A stretch of 20,979 bases of DNA from Silene noctiflora (taxonomy: Eukaryota; Streptophyta; Magnoliopsida; Caryophyllales; Caryophyllaceae), in NCBI GenBank assembly GCA_009801015.1, contig VHZZ01001751.1:9113-30091 (forward strand), in the 5' to 3' direction. Positions within the stretch are counted from its first letter, which is position 1; each line of letters opens with the position of its first letter. Made by a program: the position numbers and the translations under genes. Shown in pieces: positions 18,831 through 20,979 of the stretch. The notes beneath the pieces were generated by a model. It saw only the letters and a list, made by a program, of their open reading frames with translations, was not told the origin of the DNA and did not search any database.

Positions 18831-20827
18831 GAAATGTATGATCCACTTACTATGTACAATCAAATAGGCCCCCATTTGTCTCCTCATTTATTTTCTTATA
18901 GTCCTAAATTTAGGGAAGAATAGTAATGCTTCTTTGATATTGATTGCCAAAACTAATTGCAATTAGTCTGAGGCACGTAATGCCGTGCTTTTCTTGCTCA
19001 GCATTTACATATTTCAAGCTTCACCTTTCACTTGATCAACCAAAATTAACGCCCTTTCAAGCAAGGTAACTAGGTCCATTACCGGCTGGCGCCGTGACCA
19101 AAAAGACCTAACAAACTGGTAAAGTAACTATAATTTGCACCGTACTTCAAATCAAGAAATTATGTTTCGATACCATTCTAGGTTTAAATTTTACTTAGGA
19201 CTGAAACATTAATATTATATTTTAAATCATAGTTATTTTTTTCCAAAAAAGTTAGTGTGTGACTGTGTTATATTTTTTGGAAAAACTCATCCGGCCATAG
19301 CCTGGTTAGCATGTGCTTAGCTTTACCTCTGCATCAATCCCAAGCAGAGTTAGAAAACTATTGTTTGCACAATTTAATTTTGTTCAATTGAGATTTGACT
19401 TGCTTGAATAAAACTTAAAAGGGCCAAAAACATTTTTTTTCTCGATATATTAAATTTCTGCGATGACATTGATGCACTCTTGGTTAATTAGGAAAATACT
19501 TCTTTTGTTACTTTTGAAATAGACGTAGAAACTACTTGAATAACGACCATTTATCCAAACCATAATAGTCATATTTTTCAACTTTTATTGAATTCCAATT
19601 TTCCTCTATCATAATGGACTGATTAGAGTAACTAACTAGCTATGGTTCTCTTCAAATTAGGCCTCTGACGCAAGACCAAGAAAACAATCGAATAAGAACA
19701 AAGAAAGGTAAATTAATGGAAGTTGTAATCGACTTCTAGAAAACCACATATTTTGTAACACGATCAAATTATAGTTAGCTAAGTGAAAATGAGATAGTGT
19801 CGTTGTCTAATAGTAATGTCTCAAATTTTTGTTTTAAGATTCGCCATTAGCATGCATCAACTGGCGAGAAAGATAAACGCTGACGGCTTAGACGACTTAA
19901 TCAAAATGATCGAAATAAGTCCTTCTGATCTCCCTTGATTTATCTAACTGGTAACATTGGGAAGGGTATTATATATCCGTGACTCAAAAATAATGTGTCT
20001 TTCAGTTTTGTTTTTGATAAAAAACTATCAATCATATTGTATGACTTAACATATGCCGTTTGATTCAATTGATGATAATGAATTGATACTTTTTTTATCG
20101 TACAACTTAATTTAAACTTTGATTTCGTCTTAATATAATTTTTTTTTCCCTAGAACACAAAATTGCAAATAAATTTTCGGTCATTCGCGTCCATCAACTT
20201 GTAGGAAGGTGCTAATCTGCTCAAATAATTGTGAATGAGCAAGACACATGAATCCTTTTGAAAGTCTGGCATGTAAAATGTATGAGAAAAGAGGTTGTGT
20301 TTTGGTAGGAATCAATAATTGTCTCGTCTCGTGTATTTACCCAACTTTCTACGTTGTTGCCTTCACCGCGTCTATAAAACATGATGCTATTTTTGCTTTA
20401 CTAATAGTATTGTTACTTTGGTTGAATTTCACAAAGCCATCTCTGCTTTCCTTCTACAATAAGATACAAACAAAATGACGTCAACTGTACCACTAGGCAC
20501 TAGTAATACGGACACGGAATTGAAGTTGTCTTGTGTAACTCGCAAGTGACAAGGGTTATTATCTCTTAAATAAGTATTTATTTACTTAAATAAGTATAAT
20601 GTATAATTGCAGCTAAATCTTTGGGATACACGTCTATAGCTATTATATTGAAGAGGATATCTTTGTGTTATTAACTCTATACGTGAGATTTAGAAGGTTT
20701 TTTGGGAAATTTATTTTGTTATTGTCAATATTAGAATTAAGCTCTCCATGTTCAAGAAGTCAAATTTACTTGGAAGCTGTCTTTTGTTATTAGAATCTTT
20801 GGTTGAATTTCTTTGTGTGATTGTTTT
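18831..20827. other. Intergenic, no gene recognised
   Basis: Two kilobases of AT-rich DNA hold only short chance frames. A 13-bp word, CTTAAATAAGTAT, is repeated at 20572-20584 and 20594-20606. The last few hundred bases may belong to the LINE that ends at the window edge, but the reading frame there is broken. Confidence 0.4.
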
Positions 20828-20979
20828 CATGAGGCTAATAAAGTAGCCAATTTTATGGCCAATCTAGGACATTTGTGTCCTATTTTTTCGAAGTGGGTTG
20901 ACAACCAATGACTCTCACTAATAGGTCATCGTATTCTAGAGGATCAACTTAGTTTCCTTTCCTTAAAAAAAAAAAAAAA
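20828..20979 (+). mobile_element. 3' end of a LINE (plant L1-like) with RNase H tail and poly(A)
   Basis: From 20828 the frame reads HEANKVANFMANLGHLCPIF and ends SKWVDNQ at TGA 20909-20911. The H-x-E-A-N-x-V-A-x-F-x-A-N-x-G pattern is the usual C-terminal signature of the RNase H domain that ends ORF2 in many plant LINEs. A 53-bp 3' UTR and then 15 A (20965-20979) follow. In the same frame a TGA sits at 20804, so the copy is broken upstream. The poly(A) runs to the window end, so any target duplication is outside. Confidence 0.62.

Noticed and set aside
19288-19345. TAGCCTGGTTAGCATGTGC resembling a tRNA A box
   Set aside because: The only downstream B-box candidate (GCATCAATCCC) is poor, and no tRNA or SINE structure could be built.
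20248-20478. 76-codon plus-strand open frame with a hydrophobic stretch
   Set aside because: No homologue recognised, no promoter or splice context; hydrophobicity follows from T-rich DNA.
1-20979. CRISPR array, operon-like cluster or other prokaryotic system
   Set aside because: No regularly spaced identical repeats with unique spacers and no adjacent co-directional genes; the window is a plant nuclear region.

Overview
The window looks like nuclear DNA of a eudicot plant. It is AT-rich, its two clear genes are interrupted by GT-AG introns, and most of it is transposon remains: a CACTA end, Tourist- and Stowaway-type MITEs, tRNA-derived SINE bodies, a LINE tail and a copia-like primer-binding site. 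The style of the small repeats suggests Caryophyllales, but that rests on general familiarity and is weak. One assembly gap of 335 N lies at 10364-10698.

Left flank (1-2653). The window opens inside a CACTA-type DNA transposon whose terminus lies at 275, preceded by about a dozen copies of a 10-bp subterminal motif in both orientations. Next comes about 1.3 kb of repeat-like DNA that reads best on the minus strand: a TATA-like box, two short hairpins and an array of seven ACTCG-CGAGT palindromes. A decayed, unrecognised minus-strand reading frame (1634-2169) follows.

Gene 1 (2654-7030, plus strand) encodes a predicted plastid membrane protein of the nickel/cobalt transporter (NicO/NiCoT-like) superfamily, 365 residues in two exons. 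Exon 1 carries almost only a Ser-rich transit-peptide-like sequence, and exon 2 carries the whole membrane domain. The 3.3-kb intron between them has collected transposon debris.

Middle (7031-15291). No convincing gene is present in these 8.3 kb. They hold a Tourist-like MITE with a clean TAA duplication, two to three Stowaway-like elements, four SINE-like bodies in both orientations, foldback sequences, a compound inverted-repeat MITE cluster (13217-13762) and the gap.

Gene 2 (16451-15292, minus strand) encodes a 343-residue RING E3 ubiquitin ligase of the BOI/BRG (S-ribonuclease-binding-protein-like) family. It has two poly-Gln regions, a coiled coil and a C-terminal IAP-like RING. It converges on gene 1.

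Right flank (16642-20979). This is AT-rich intergenic DNA with minor repeats. It ends in a LINE 3' end: a C-terminal RNase H-like tail, a short UTR and a poly(A) run that reaches the window edge.

The two genes show no functional link. I found no CRISPR array, tRNA gene, rRNA gene or multi-gene cluster, and nothing I would call a new biological system. The points most worth a second look are the exon/domain partition of gene 1, the palindrome array, the inverted MITE cluster and the poly-Gln tracts of gene 2.
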